22,472 nt of DNA from Cyanobacteria bacterium UBA1221 (GTDB lineage: Bacteria > Cyanobacteriota > Vampirovibrionia > Gastranaerophilales > Gastranaerophilaceae), in the NCBI GenBank assembly GCA_002309425.1, contig DBXD01000005.1:65406-87877 (forward strand), read 5' to 3'. This document shows, in pieces, positions 1 through 7,455 of this stretch. The notes beneath the pieces were generated by a model. That model ran no database searches. It had not been told where the DNA came from and saw only the letters and a program-made list of their open reading frames with translations. Positions within the stretch are counted from its first letter, which is position 1, and every line of letters starts with the position of its first letter. Made by a program: the position numbers and the translations under genes.

Positions 1-12
1 ATAGAATTGATA

Positions 13-36
13 TCCTCTCCTATAAATAGGAGAGGG
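13..36. other. Short GC-rich hairpin at the window edge
   Basis: An inverted repeat CCTCTCCT / AGGAGAGG (14-21 and 28-35) encloses a six-base loop. It could be the end of a terminator belonging to a gene left of the window, but neither flank carries a convincing run of T. Its role is uncertain. Confidence 0.35.
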
Positions 37-131
37 GTATTTGCACTAATTTATTCATAAATTTTTCTTTACTCAACTTTACATTAAGTTACAATATTAG
101 CAATAATTTTATTTTACTGTTTTTTATCAGG

Positions 132-160
132 TTGAAATAGTCAAAATAATTTGTTATAAT
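132..160 (+). promoter_or_regulatory. Sigma-70-type promoter of the 47-residue gene
   Basis: A TTGAAA -35 box (132-137) and a perfect TATAAT -10 box (155-160) are separated by 17 bases. Transcription would begin near 167, just before the AAGGAG ribosome binding site at 170-175. This gives the small gene a very short leader. Confidence 0.75.
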
Positions 161-181
161 ACCGAAACAAAGGAGAAATAT

Positions 182-325
182 ATGGGTGAACTTAAAATTA
201 AAGAAATAACAGAATACGTTGAGAACGGAATAAATAAGACCAAAATGGTAATTATTAACGACGATAAAGAACAGGAAATTATACTTGAAGGCTCCGGCAA
301 AATCAAATCCGCAGTCAGCGTTTAA
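182..325 (+). CDS. Small hypothetical protein, 47 residues
   Basis: This open frame runs ATG to TAA for 47 residues. I do not recognise it. It begins MGELKIKEITEYVENG and is hydrophilic and lysine/glutamate-rich. An alternating hydrophobic stretch around residues 22-36 (KMVIINDDKEQEIIL) looks like a beta hairpin with a turn at the two aspartates. There is no signal peptide or membrane segment, so a cytoplasmic location is expected. Support for expression is strong for its size: a near-consensus promoter, AAGGAG six bases before the ATG, and an intrinsic terminator 13 bases after the stop. It therefore looks like a one-gene transcription unit rather than chance coding. Function is unknown; a small regulator or protein-binding adaptor would fit, but nothing in the sequence decides this. 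Confidence 0.75.
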   Translation: MGELKIKEITEYVENGINKTKMVIINDDKEQEIILEGSGKIKSAVSV

Positions 326-337
326 TAGAAATTTTAC

Positions 338-378
338 AAAAAAACATCAGATGCCGCACAAGCATCTGATGTTTTTTT
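338..378. terminator. Bidirectional intrinsic terminator
   Basis: A perfect 11-bp stem (344-354 with 362-372) with a seven-base loop is preceded by a run of A and followed by a run of T. It can therefore end transcription on both strands. It serves the small plus-strand gene ending at 325 and the minus-strand gene ending at 393. Confidence 0.9.
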
Positions 379-392
379 ATCTGAATATAAAA

Positions 393-1016
393 TTATCTTA
401 AAAATTCACCGTTACGATTTCTCAAAATATTCGGAAGCGGCATTGCCGGATTGTATCTGTTTGTAGAATCCATTGTACCTACATCGGTAATCGGTAATCC
501 GGGCAATCTTCTTGCAAAAGGCCTTTGAGATTCGATTGTTTGCGGGAAAGTTGAATCTATAACCAGATTTGTCGGTGTTTCCGTAACATTTTCGGGCATA
601 TCAACTGACTTTGGAACAATGTCTTTGAAATTCAAAATAAACATTTGATTAGCGCCAATATTGATTGATGCACCCGTAGGAAGCTTAACGACTCTACCGT
701 TATTTACATAACCCTCCAGCACACCGTAAGTTTGAGGTTCAAACTGACCTTCTTCATTGTGAACATTAACAAAACTGTACGGAACGAAAGCCAAAGATCC
801 GTTCTGTAAAATCATTTTACCCTTAACCGTATAGCCTTCAAATAAAACAACATCATCCGTTACCTGAATATTGCTGTTAATTCTTAATGCTATCTCGGAT
901 GGCGGGTTAGCACTACTAAACGGCGTAATTGCCGTAACCGGTACGTTCTTTGCGAACGCTGTCTGGCACGCACCTATTGCTAAAACTGCTGCCAATCCTA
1001 TAAAAAATCTTTTCAT
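393..1016 (-). CDS. Exported protein of unknown function, 207 residues
   Basis: I do not recognise the family. The frame is open to 1064, but the start at 1016 is preferred: it places a typical signal peptide (MKRFFIGLAAVLAIGACQTAFA) at the N-terminus and has GGAG ten bases upstream. The 16 residues before it are charged and would sit upstream of the signal. Two processing routes are possible: signal peptidase I after AFA, or lipoprotein processing at Cys17, whose context IGAC is only a loose lipobox. The mature part appears beta-rich, with a central region about growth of one chain over another hydrophobic strand (FEGYTVKGKMI, VLEGYVNNGRVVKLP) and a proline/asparagine-rich tail. It has its own promoter and shares the terminator at 338-378, so it is probably monocistronic. 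It is likely a periplasmic or surface protein; nothing more specific can be supported. Confidence 0.8.
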   Translation of the reverse strand: MKRFFIGLAAVLAIGACQTAFAKNVPVTAITPFSSANPPSEIALRINSNIQVTDDVVLFEGYTVKGKMILQNGSLAFVPYSFVNVHNEEGQFEPQTYGVLEGYVNNGRVVKLPTGASINIGANQMFILNFKDIVPKSVDMPENVTETPTNLVIDSTFPQTIESQRPFARRLPGLPITDVGTMDSTNRYNPAMPLPNILRNRNGEFLR

Positions 1017-1054
1017 AATACTGTCACTCCTAGGATATCTTAACCTATATCGAA

Positions 1055-1083
1055 AGTTTACCACGTTATTCGGATTCCGTCAA
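1055..1083 (-). promoter_or_regulatory. Promoter of the exported protein gene
   Basis: Read on the minus strand, TTGACG (1083-1078) and TAAACT (1060-1055) are separated by exactly 17 bases. Transcription would start near 1048, leaving a leader of about 30 bases before the ATG at 1016. This supports the shorter start, because the upstream in-frame start at 1064 lies inside the promoter. Confidence 0.65.
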
Positions 1084-1122
1084 TATATAATTTGTATGAT
1101 ATTTTTATCTATAAATACTTTT

Positions 1123-2145
1123 TTAAATATTATCCAAATTATCAATAAATTTATTTAACCGTGCCATTACCTCTTTAAACATCGGGATAGACAGGCTTTG
1201 TTTACCGTCAGACAGAGCATTCTCCGGATCGTTATGCACTTCTATCATGACACCTGATGCCCCAACGACCAAACCTGCTTTTGCCATAGGTTCTATCAAA
1301 TATCTTTGCCCGGTTCCATGGCTCGGATCAACAATTATCGGCAGGTGAGAATACTTCCTTATAACAGGGATTGATGCGATATCCATAACGTTACGAGTAA
1401 AATCATCATCAAAACTTCTTATCCCTCTTTCGCACAAAATCACATTGCTGTTGCCGTTATACATAATATGTTCGGCAGCTAAAAGGTATTCTCTTATTGT
1501 ACTTGCCAACCCTCTTTTTAATATTACGGGTTTATTACATTTACCGACAGCATGAAGCAACCTGAAATTTTGGACATTTCTGGCCCCGATTTGCAGCACA
1601 TCAACATAATCAAGCATTAAATCCAAATCACAGGCATCCATTATCTCACTTACTATCAGCAAACCTGTTTCATCCGCCGCCTGTCGCAGATATTGAAGCG
1701 CTTTTTCTCCATATCCCTGAAAATCGTACGGGGAAGTTCTCGGTTTAAAAGCTCCGCCTCTCAAAAATGCTCCGCCCGCTTCTTTTACCGCACGGGCTAT
1801 TTCCAAAAGGGCATCGTAACTGTCCTCAACCGAACAAGGACCGGCTATAACCACAGGTCTGTTTTTACCGCCTATTTTTACACCGTTCTGAAATTCAATA
1901 ACGGTATCCTCTTGTTTTCTGTCCCTTGATGCAAGCCTGTATGGTTCTCTGATAATTTTTACTTCTTTTACCCCATCAAACCCTGCAAGCCTTCCGGGAG
2001 TAATGGTCGTCTTATCACCCAACGCATCAATAACGGTATGGACTTCTCCTATGTTATACCTGACCTCAAAACCGTTTTTCTCCAAAAAATCTATAACGCG
2101 TTGTGCCTGTTCTCTGGTGGAGTTACGCTCCATAATTATAATCAT
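1123..2145 (-). CDS. aroF: 3-deoxy-7-phosphoheptulonate (DAHP) synthase, type I-beta with N-terminal regulatory domain
   Basis: This cytoplasmic enzyme condenses phosphoenolpyruvate with erythrose 4-phosphate, the first step of the shikimate pathway to aromatic amino acids. Residues 1-70 form a ferredoxin-like domain of the kind that mediates feedback inhibition in the Thermotoga-type enzyme. Residues 80-335 are the TIM barrel, with AGPCSVE (101-107, metal ligand Cys104), KPRTSPYDFQGYG (134-146), QIGARN (185-190), LKRG (209-212), ERGIR (239-243) and VDPSHGTG (272-279, metal ligand His276). Length (340) is normal for this subgroup. The start has AAGGAG nine bases upstream, and a promoter lies at 2182-2210, so the gene can be read separately from the TPR genes ahead of it. 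No other shikimate gene is in the window. Which amino acid inhibits it cannot be read from the sequence. Confidence 0.95.
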   Translation of the reverse strand: MIIIMERNSTREQAQRVIDFLEKNGFEVRYNIGEVHTVIDALGDKTTITPGRLAGFDGVKEVKIIREPYRLASRDRKQEDTVIEFQNGVKIGGKNRPVVIAGPCSVEDSYDALLEIARAVKEAGGAFLRGGAFKPRTSPYDFQGYGEKALQYLRQAADETGLLIVSEIMDACDLDLMLDYVDVLQIGARNVQNFRLLHAVGKCNKPVILKRGLASTIREYLLAAEHIMYNGNSNVILCERGIRSFDDDFTRNVMDIASIPVIRKYSHLPIIVDPSHGTGQRYLIEPMAKAGLVVGASGVMIEVHNDPENALSDGKQSLSIPMFKEVMARLNKFIDNLDNI

Positions 2146-2181
2146 ATGCTCAATCTCCTTTACAAGGGGTTCATTTCTCTT

Positions 2182-2210
2182 ATATTAGCATAAAACAGTG
2201 TTCGTTACAA
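2182..2210 (-). promoter_or_regulatory. Promoter of the DAHP synthase gene
   Basis: On the minus strand TTGTAA (2210-2205) and TAATAT (2187-2182) are 17 bases apart. The -35 box coincides with the stop codon of the upstream TPR gene, so the promoter is packed into the end of that gene. Neither box is perfect. Confidence 0.5.
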
Positions 2211-2807
2211 CATTGTTTTAATCTGTTCTCTCGCTCGTTCCGCCGGAAAATATCCCGGTAAAATGCCCAGACAATTATCCAAATCCGCAAGAGCTTCTTC
2301 ATAATTGCCGGTATTCATATTATATTCTCCCAGTAAATAGTGCAATTCCGGGTCATTAAAATAATTTTCTTTTGCAAGTTTTAAAAAATGAATACCTAGA
2401 TCCGGATAATTATTTTTCAAAAAAACCCGTCCCGTATATTTGTATATTTCGGGATTTATAGAAAATAACCAATCTGTGTAATTGCATAATTTTTCTATAT
2501 ATTGTCCGAGATAGTATGTGAAAAATAACTGCAAATCCACTTCGTAAAAATTTCTCAATTCAAGGTATGAAGGGTATCCTTCAATTCTTTCATCAATAAG
2601 GGCAGAAAGAAAGTATCCCCAATGAGCTCTTATATCAGCATCCTGCAACTTTTTAAAAAGCGCTTTTGCTTTATCAAGATTTTTATGCAGCAAATTATAA
2701 TAAGCTGACTCCAATATAAAACCATTATCCGAAAAAAATTGTTGACAGCCACCCTGCACAGCCGTCAACAATTCTTCTTTAGCTTTTAAATATGCTGTTT
2801 CTTCCAT
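2205..2807 (-). CDS. TPR-repeat protein, 200 residues
   Basis: A cytoplasmic helical protein with tetratricopeptide-like pairs: one early (SAYYNLLHKNLDKAKALFKK), and a clear pair near the C-terminus (YPDLGIHFLKLAKENYFNDPE followed by LHYLLGEYNMNTGNYEEALADLDNC). TPRs are protein-binding scaffolds; the partner is not evident. There is no signal peptide. I chose the ATG at 2807, four bases after the stop of the upstream gene. An in-frame GTG at 2828 would overlap that gene by 17 bases and add seven residues. Neither start has a clear ribosome binding site, so translation probably depends on ribosomes finishing the upstream gene. This coupling suggests the two TPR proteins act together, the neighbour being exported or membrane-anchored and this one cytoplasmic. 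Specific function is unknown. Confidence 0.8.
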   Translation of the reverse strand: MEETAYLKAKEELLTAVQGGCQQFFSDNGFILESAYYNLLHKNLDKAKALFKKLQDADIRAHWGYFLSALIDERIEGYPSYLELRNFYEVDLQLFFTYYLGQYIEKLCNYTDWLFSINPEIYKYTGRVFLKNNYPDLGIHFLKLAKENYFNDPELHYLLGEYNMNTGNYEEALADLDNCLGILPGYFPAERAREQIKTML

Positions 2808-2811
2808 ATAT

Positions 2812-3966
2812 TTACTTGTTACTGTCACCGGAATTTAAACTTCCAAGACTATTCATCATTGAATTCATCATAACAGCCTGAAATACCTGCGGATCAATAT
2901 TCTTACCTTCACTGTTTGAAGACAACATGTATGGCAGCATATTCATCATAGCATCGTTATTTGAATTATTATTGCCCAACATCATGTTGAATGTTTCATA
3001 TTCCGGATTTATATATGATGAAGGTGAAACAGGAACAGAAACTTTTTCGGAAGATAAATTTGCGGATGCCGAAATATTTATTCCGGATCTTTTTAACACG
3101 TCAATAGCCTCCAATACTTCTTCATCCGTAGGTTCCTTAGTAATATCAGCTGCCATTGCAAGCAACTCACCTGTTTCGACTTCCGATTTATTTTTCTCTA
3201 AATTCTTGATTTCTCTCATATCTTGACCATCGAGTCTTTCTTTACGGTTTATGGTCTTTTGCATATTATTCAGCTGTTTCTGTCTGTATTCCTGTTCCAG
3301 CTGCGGTGAGAAACCATGCCCGGTGTATGGAGCATTTACAAATTCATCCAATGCAGGATCCATCTGAGCAGGATCGGTAACAGGGATTTCCGGTGCAGGA
3401 GGATTTATCGGCTCTCTGCAGTAAGGTCCTCCGGCAAGACAATCTCTGCCCTTAACAGCCATTTCCAGCAATTTACCTGAAGCATCACAGTTAATAGATT
3501 TTTGGAAACATTTCTGTGCGACATCATTTACACCGATTTTTGTATAAGAAAGTCCCATGTAATAGAATGCGTATGCATCATTAGGATGTTTTTTTATGTA
3601 TGCAAATAATTCCTGTAAACAACCTGAATAATTACCCCTTTTATATTTTGCAATTGCACTTTTCATAGTGGGATTAGGATAATATCCTGAATTTGTATCA
3701 ATTGACTCCGCATATAGTTCTTTAATGGGAACAAACTGATAAAAATCTTTTGCCGTTTTTGGTCTGTACACAACACCCGGTTCCGCTAATGTTCCGGAAT
3801 TTGAAGCCGGTTGTTCTTCTACTTGCGGTTCTTCCGCTTGTGTTTCATTCCTATGCATATCAGCGTACAAATCATATGCCAACAACTGATTACCTGCCGA
3901 AAAAGCAGCTCCGCCTGCTGTAAACAATGCCAACGCTGTGATAAGTATAGCTTTTTCTTTGCTCAT
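2812..3966 (-). CDS. Exported or membrane-anchored TPR protein, 384 residues
   Basis: The N-terminus (MSKEKAILITALALFTAGGAAFSAG) is a signal peptide or anchor. An acidic, proline-rich linker follows, then a TPR pair at about residues 100-160 (IAKYKRGNYSGCLQELFAYIKKHPND, AYAFYYMGLSYTKIGVNDVAQ). The next part is proline-rich (about 180-215). Around residues 225-265 a charged stretch (QEYRQKQLNNMQKTINRKE onward) could form a coiled coil, and the tail is rich in Asn, Met and Ser (around MMLGNNNSNNDAMMNMLPYM). The start has GAAGGG seven bases upstream. It is the first gene of a coupled pair with the TPR protein ending at 2205. A scaffold for an envelope complex is plausible, but I do not recognise the family. 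Three cysteines lie in a short stretch after the TPR (DCLAGGPYCREP), possibly forming a disulphide outside the cytoplasm. Confidence 0.85.
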   Translation of the reverse strand: MSKEKAILITALALFTAGGAAFSAGNQLLAYDLYADMHRNETQAEEPQVEEQPASNSGTLAEPGVVYRPKTAKDFYQFVPIKELYAESIDTNSGYYPNPTMKSAIAKYKRGNYSGCLQELFAYIKKHPNDAYAFYYMGLSYTKIGVNDVAQKCFQKSINCDASGKLLEMAVKGRDCLAGGPYCREPINPPAPEIPVTDPAQMDPALDEFVNAPYTGHGFSPQLEQEYRQKQLNNMQKTINRKERLDGQDMREIKNLEKNKSEVETGELLAMAADITKEPTDEEVLEAIDVLKRSGINISASANLSSEKVSVPVSPSSYINPEYETFNMMLGNNNSNNDAMMNMLPYMLSSNSEGKNIDPQVFQAVMMNSMMNSLGSLNSGDSNK

Positions 3967-4264
3967 TTTTAAACCCTTCTATTCTTACTTAAATCTTGAC
4001 AATACTATATCTTATTATATAACATTTTTTCTAAAAAAATCTAGTTTAAATATATGAAATTTTATAAAAAATTTATTTTAAAATACAAAATATTAAGAAT
4101 TTTTGCTTACAATATACAAAAACTCATAAGTAAAAAATTTAAAACACACATTGTTTGCATTGTAAAAGTGTCGGATATAAGTGAATTTAAAGCCTATTTC
4201 TGTATTAAGTTTTGTAAATTTGCTATATGTGTAGTATTACAAACGAGAAATATTTTATAAAAAG

Positions 4265-4273
4265 TGTTATAAT
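4265..4273 (+). promoter_or_regulatory. Extended -10 promoter element of the R3H ATPase gene
   Basis: The sequence TGTTATAAT is a perfect TATAAT preceded by the extended -10 TG with one base between. No good -35 is visible 17 bases upstream, which is common for extended -10 promoters. Transcription from about 4280 would give a leader near 69 bases that contains the stem-loop at 4310-4335. Confidence 0.6.
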
Positions 4274-4309
4274 ATAGATAGAAGTAACAAACCGAATTCA
4301 GCCCTCCGT

Positions 4310-4335
4310 TATTTTGTATTTTCAGATACAAAATA
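4310..4335 (+). promoter_or_regulatory. Perfect stem-loop just before the ribosome binding site
   Basis: TATTTTGTAT and ATACAAAATA form an uninterrupted 10-bp stem with a six-base loop. It ends one base before the AAAGG ribosome binding site (4337-4341) of the gene starting at 4349. No T-run follows, so it is not an intrinsic terminator. It could stabilise the mRNA, modulate translation or be a protein-binding site. It is also a DNA palindrome, so an operator is possible. Confidence 0.55.
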
Positions 4336-4348
4336 GAAAGGCAAAACA

Positions 4349-5953
4349 ATGAGTAACTTACAATTTCAGAATGATCTTGACAGATTAATGGAAGTTGTGC
4401 CTGACAAGGTAAAGCAACATGTCAGCTATGAGAGAATGGATGACGTTATAGAGATTGTTCTGGATTTAGGCAGAGTACCTGAAATCAGACATTCCGGCGG
4501 CAGTATTGAATATCTCGGTAATGAAGCAGTCAATGAAGCGGATATTAAATACGTTACGGACAGGATACAAAACTTTACCTCCGATAACAGATCAGGTATT
4601 CCTGGGACTTTACACCGTATCAGTGCAATAAGAAACAGACAGGGGAAAATCATAGGGCTTACTTGCAGGATTGGACGTGTAATTACAGGGACAATCGCCT
4701 GTATTAAGGACTTTTGCATGATGGGTAAAAGTATCCTGTTTCTTGGAAGACCCGGGGTCGGAAAGACAACAAAGCTCAGAGAAATTGCCAGACTTGTTGC
4801 GGATGAACTCGGAAAAAGAGTTGTCGTTGTTGATACATCCAACGAAATAGCCGGTGACGGTGACACACCTCATCCGGCTATCGGGCATGCCAGAAGAATG
4901 CAGGTTTCTCAACCTCAGTTTCAAAAAGATATTATGATTGAAGCTGTTGAAAATCATACTCCTGAGGTTATTGTTGTTGATGAAATCGGAACAGAAGAAG
5001 AAGCTCAGGCCGCAAGAACAATCGCAGAACGTGGCGTAATGCTTATTGCGACAGCTCACGGGAATTCACTCGAAAGTCTTATTAAAAACCCAACTCTTTC
5101 GGATCTTGTCGGAGGAATACAGTCTGTAACGTTAGGTGATGATGAAGCCCGTCGCCGTTCAACCCAAAAGACTGTATTGGAAAGAGAAAAACAACCGACT
5201 TTTGATATTGTTATTGAGATATTGGACAGAAATACTTTAGCCGTCTATAAAGACACCTCGGAAGCGGTAGATTATATTCTCAGAGGCTGGCCCATCCGCC
5301 CGGAAATCAGAAAAGTTGATGACTCTGTTGCAGAAAATACAGAACCGGAATCTCTCAAACCGCAGCCTAAAATTTCTGAGCAGATACACGCTCTTGAAGA
5401 AAAAATCAGTCCGACAGACAGTCTGAAATTCAGTTTTTCAAGACAGAAATACATAGAAGAAGCAAGAAGTTTTAAAAAGATATATTTATATGCCGTATCC
5501 AGAACAATAGTAGAAAAAGTTATTGAGCGTCTGGATTTAAATGCTGAAATTACACGTAACCTCGATGAGGCAGACATTGTTATTGCACACAAAAATTTCG
5601 CAAAGGGCGGGGCAAAAATATTAAGTACCGCAAATGAATACCGAATACAGGTTTTCTATATAAAAACAAATTCAATGGCACAAATTCAAAAAGTATTAAA
5701 AGATGCCCTGGATATTGAAGAAAATCAACCCTTACACGGTTATTTTGACGAAGCGGAAAAAGCTCTGGATGAGGCTAAGGAAGCAATAAATAAAATCCTG
5801 GCAGGGGAAGAAAATGTTGAACTTCAGCCCCAAAATCAGCAAATCAGAAAATTACAACACGAACTTGTTGAACAGCATAATTTAATAAGCAAAAGCGTCG
5901 GAGAAGGCTCCGAAAGACATTTAAGAATTGTTGGCGGCAGAGATTTTGATTAA
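4349..5953 (+). CDS. Ycf45-like AAA-type ATPase with C-terminal R3H domain
   Basis: This 534-residue cytoplasmic protein matches the R3H-domain ATPase family found in cyanobacteria and as ycf45 in some algal plastid genomes. The ATPase core has Walker A GRPGVGKTT (133-141), a following strand ending VVVVDTSNEIAGDGD (158-172) and Walker B EVIVVDEIGTEEE (206-218); the core also resembles SpoIIIAA-type ATPases. Residues 350-500 hold a less conserved region that looks helical and acidic (around EKALDEAKEAINKILAGEE). The last 35 residues carry the R3H signature: Arg and His four apart (IRKLQHEL), then a GEGSERHLRIVG end, expected to bind single-stranded nucleic acid. The exact cellular role of this family is not settled. 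The gene has an extended -10 promoter, a structured leader and AAAGG before the ATG. A nucleic-acid-binding product behind a structured leader makes autoregulation conceivable, but this is speculation. Confidence 0.9.
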   Translation: MSNLQFQNDLDRLMEVVPDKVKQHVSYERMDDVIEIVLDLGRVPEIRHSGGSIEYLGNEAVNEADIKYVTDRIQNFTSDNRSGIPGTLHRISAIRNRQGKIIGLTCRIGRVITGTIACIKDFCMMGKSILFLGRPGVGKTTKLREIARLVADELGKRVVVVDTSNEIAGDGDTPHPAIGHARRMQVSQPQFQKDIMIEAVENHTPEVIVVDEIGTEEEAQAARTIAERGVMLIATAHGNSLESLIKNPTLSDLVGGIQSVTLGDDEARRRSTQKTVLEREKQPTFDIVIEILDRNTLAVYKDTSEAVDYILRGWPIRPEIRKVDDSVAENTEPESLKPQPKISEQIHALEEKISPTDSLKFSFSRQKYIEEARSFKKIYLYAVSRTIVEKVIERLDLNAEITRNLDEADIVIAHKNFAKGGAKILSTANEYRIQVFYIKTNSMAQIQKVLKDALDIEENQPLHGYFDEAEKALDEAKEAINKILAGEENVELQPQNQQIRKLQHELVEQHNLISKSVGEGSERHLRIVGGRDFD

Positions 5954-6067
5954 TTGATGCACCATTTACCCATATATTAAGAAATATTAAGCAGAAAATG
6001 CAAAAAATAGCAATTATTTAGCATTTATATACTTTATATATATAAGAGTATAAGAACGAGGAATTAT

Positions 6068-6373
6068 ATGAGACCGTTTATGCTTAACAATTCAATAAGG
6101 TTAATCAGGCCCCAGTCGTACCAGCCGCTTAGACCCGGACAACTTGGTTTTGGAGGAATGAAGCGCTATCCGATTACGGTTAACAACAACTACTATGGTT
6201 GTGATTATATTAACTCCTGCTGGACTGATTGCAGAACCCGTTGGGATAGAACCATGGATAATATTGCTGATGTTCTCAACCTGGCAAACTTAGGTACGGA
6301 CCTCGCAGGGGAGATACTCGGCTGGTTCGGAATCGGAAAATCCGGTAACGGCAACGGCGGCGGCGGCTCATAA
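6068..6373 (+). CDS. Small hypothetical protein with glycine-rich tail, 101 residues
   Basis: I do not recognise this protein. The start has GAGGA five bases upstream. The N-terminal third is basic and proline-rich (residues 1-37, ending at a GFGG motif at 27-30). A tyrosine/cysteine segment follows (NNNYYGCDYINSCWTDC, Cys45, Cys51, Cys55), then an amphipathic to hydrophobic helix (about 64-90, ending LGWFGIG), and finally a flexible tail SGNGNGGGGS. There is no classical signal peptide. It follows the R3H ATPase gene on the same strand with a 114-base gap containing AT-rich possible -10 elements, so it may be separately transcribed. An F-G motif early in the chain recurs in the protein at 21717. 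It could be membrane-active or a component of an assembly; neither can be shown. Confidence 0.7.
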   Translation: MRPFMLNNSIRLIRPQSYQPLRPGQLGFGGMKRYPITVNNNYYGCDYINSCWTDCRTRWDRTMDNIADVLNLANLGTDLAGEILGWFGIGKSGNGNGGGGS

Positions 6374-6399
6374 TTTTGCCCCAAATAGGAATAGCTTTA

Positions 6400-7365
6400 T
6401 TAAAATTTTAAAAGAACTTTTAAAGTTTCTTTTTCTTTGTTTTTTTCAAATGCTTCTATTGCATCATCGACAGAATATACTGCAGAAATCAGAGGTGAAA
6501 AATCAACCTTTTCCGATTTCAGCAACCTGAGGGCAGGGCCAAATTGTCCGCATCTTGAACCGAGTACGGTAATTTCATCTATTACAATCGGTGCAAGATT
6601 AAATTCTTTTGACGCCGCTACTGTGCTTTTAAGAACAAGAGTACCTCTGGGTTTAGTGAGAGCAAGAGCAGTTTCAAAACCGGAAATAGACCCTGTCGCT
6701 TCAACAACAACATCATAGATTTTTTCTGTTTTCAAATCTTGCAGTAATTTTGTTTCAACGCCCTGAGCTTTTGCAATATCAAGTTTATTCTCGTGTTTTC
6801 CGATTAGAGTCACATCAATATTCTGAGCATTAAGCGTCAATGCCGTAATAAGCCCCAGTTTGCCGTCACCAAGCACAATTACTTTTTGAAACGGCTTTAT
6901 ATGAAGCTGTTCTGTTATTTCACAGGCTGCTGCAAGCGGTTCGACAAATACAGCCTGTTTATCGGGAACATTTGCAGGAACTTCAAATAAGGTTTCTAAC
7001 GGCATGGTAAAATATTGGGCAAAAACGCCGTCCTTTCTCCAGATTCCCAAAGTGTGCCTGTCAGGACAATGGCGATAGAGTTTTTCCGCACAGTAAGGGC
7101 AATCCGGCTCTTTGCAGCCGTAACTTATTTCAGCAACCACTCTTTTTCCAAGCAAGGACAGATCCTTATCGTTAATTTCTTCAACAACACCAACCGCTTC
7201 GTGACCAAGTATTCCTTTATATCCCATATAACCTTTTGTAATTTCATAGTCAGTATTACAAATACCTGCCAAAGTAACTCTGACAAGAGCTTCTCCTTTT
7301 TGCGGTACAGGTTTCGGATAGTTATTATCTAATTTTAATCCTTCGTCAAAAACAACAGCTTTCAT
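6400..7365 (-). CDS. Zinc-dependent medium-chain alcohol/polyol dehydrogenase
   Basis: A 321-residue cytoplasmic oxidoreductase of the MDR (alcohol dehydrogenase/threonine dehydrogenase) superfamily, oxidising an alcohol or polyol with NAD(P). Catalytic zinc ligands are visible as Cys36 (AGICNTD), His55-Glu56 (GHEAVG) and Glu142 (VEPLAAA). The structural zinc lobe has four cysteines at 84, 89, 92 and 100. The Rossmann fold begins near 160 with GDGKLG (166-171) in place of the usual GxGxxG. The chain is somewhat shorter than the usual 340-350 residues. Start choice is secure: AAGGAG lies just upstream of the ATG. It converges with the gene ending at 6373 without an obvious terminator between them. 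The substrate cannot be deduced and no pathway partner sits beside it. Confidence 0.9.
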   Translation of the reverse strand: MKAVVFDEGLKLDNNYPKPVPQKGEALVRVTLAGICNTDYEITKGYMGYKGILGHEAVGVVEEINDKDLSLLGKRVVAEISYGCKEPDCPYCAEKLYRHCPDRHTLGIWRKDGVFAQYFTMPLETLFEVPANVPDKQAVFVEPLAAACEITEQLHIKPFQKVIVLGDGKLGLITALTLNAQNIDVTLIGKHENKLDIAKAQGVETKLLQDLKTEKIYDVVVEATGSISGFETALALTKPRGTLVLKSTVAASKEFNLAPIVIDEITVLGSRCGQFGPALRLLKSEKVDFSPLISAVYSVDDAIEAFEKNKEKETLKVLLKF

Positions 7366-7389
7366 TCTTTTCTCCTTATTTATATGACA

Positions 7390-7398
7390 ATTTTAGCA
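7390..7398 (-). promoter_or_regulatory. Possible extended -10 promoter of the dehydrogenase gene
   Basis: On the minus strand TGCTAAAAT (7398-7390) is an extended -10 element placed directly after the terminator of the upstream gene. The -35 region is poor. Transcription would start near 7383, about 18 bases before the start codon. Confidence 0.4.
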
Positions 7399-7399
7399 T

Positions 7400-7442
7400 A
7401 AAAAAAGATACCTGCCTAATACAGAAAACAGGTACCTTTTTT
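7400..7442 (-). terminator. Intrinsic terminator of the HEXXH membrane protein gene
   Basis: Arms 7407-7414 and 7429-7436 pair along 8 bp. On the minus strand the single non-Watson-Crick position is a G-U pair, while on the plus strand it would be an A-C mismatch. A run of T follows the hairpin on the minus strand, so it acts mainly in that direction, for the gene ending at 7456. Confidence 0.8.
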
Positions 7443-7455
7443 GTTTATATATCAA

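Larger units (their letters stand above)
3967..4348. other. Divergent intergenic region, 382 bases
   Basis: This very AT-rich gap separates divergent genes. A TATAAT on the minus strand at 4019-4014 may be the -10 of the TPR operon, though no good -35 is seen. On the plus side an extended -10 (4265-4273) and a stem-loop (4310-4335) belong to the R3H ATPase gene. A 68-codon open frame at 4054-4260 lacks a ribosome binding site and its composition matches non-coding AT-rich DNA, so I do not call it. The remainder shows nothing recognisable. Confidence 0.6.

Noticed and set aside
871..1158. A 95-codon plus-strand frame with hydrophobic stretches
   Set aside because: It lies antisense to the exported protein gene and its promoter and crosses into the DAHP synthase gene; no start signals.
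4054..4260. A 68-codon open frame in the divergent gap, rich in Lys, Ile and Phe
   Set aside because: No ribosome binding site, and the residue mix is what random AT-rich DNA yields.
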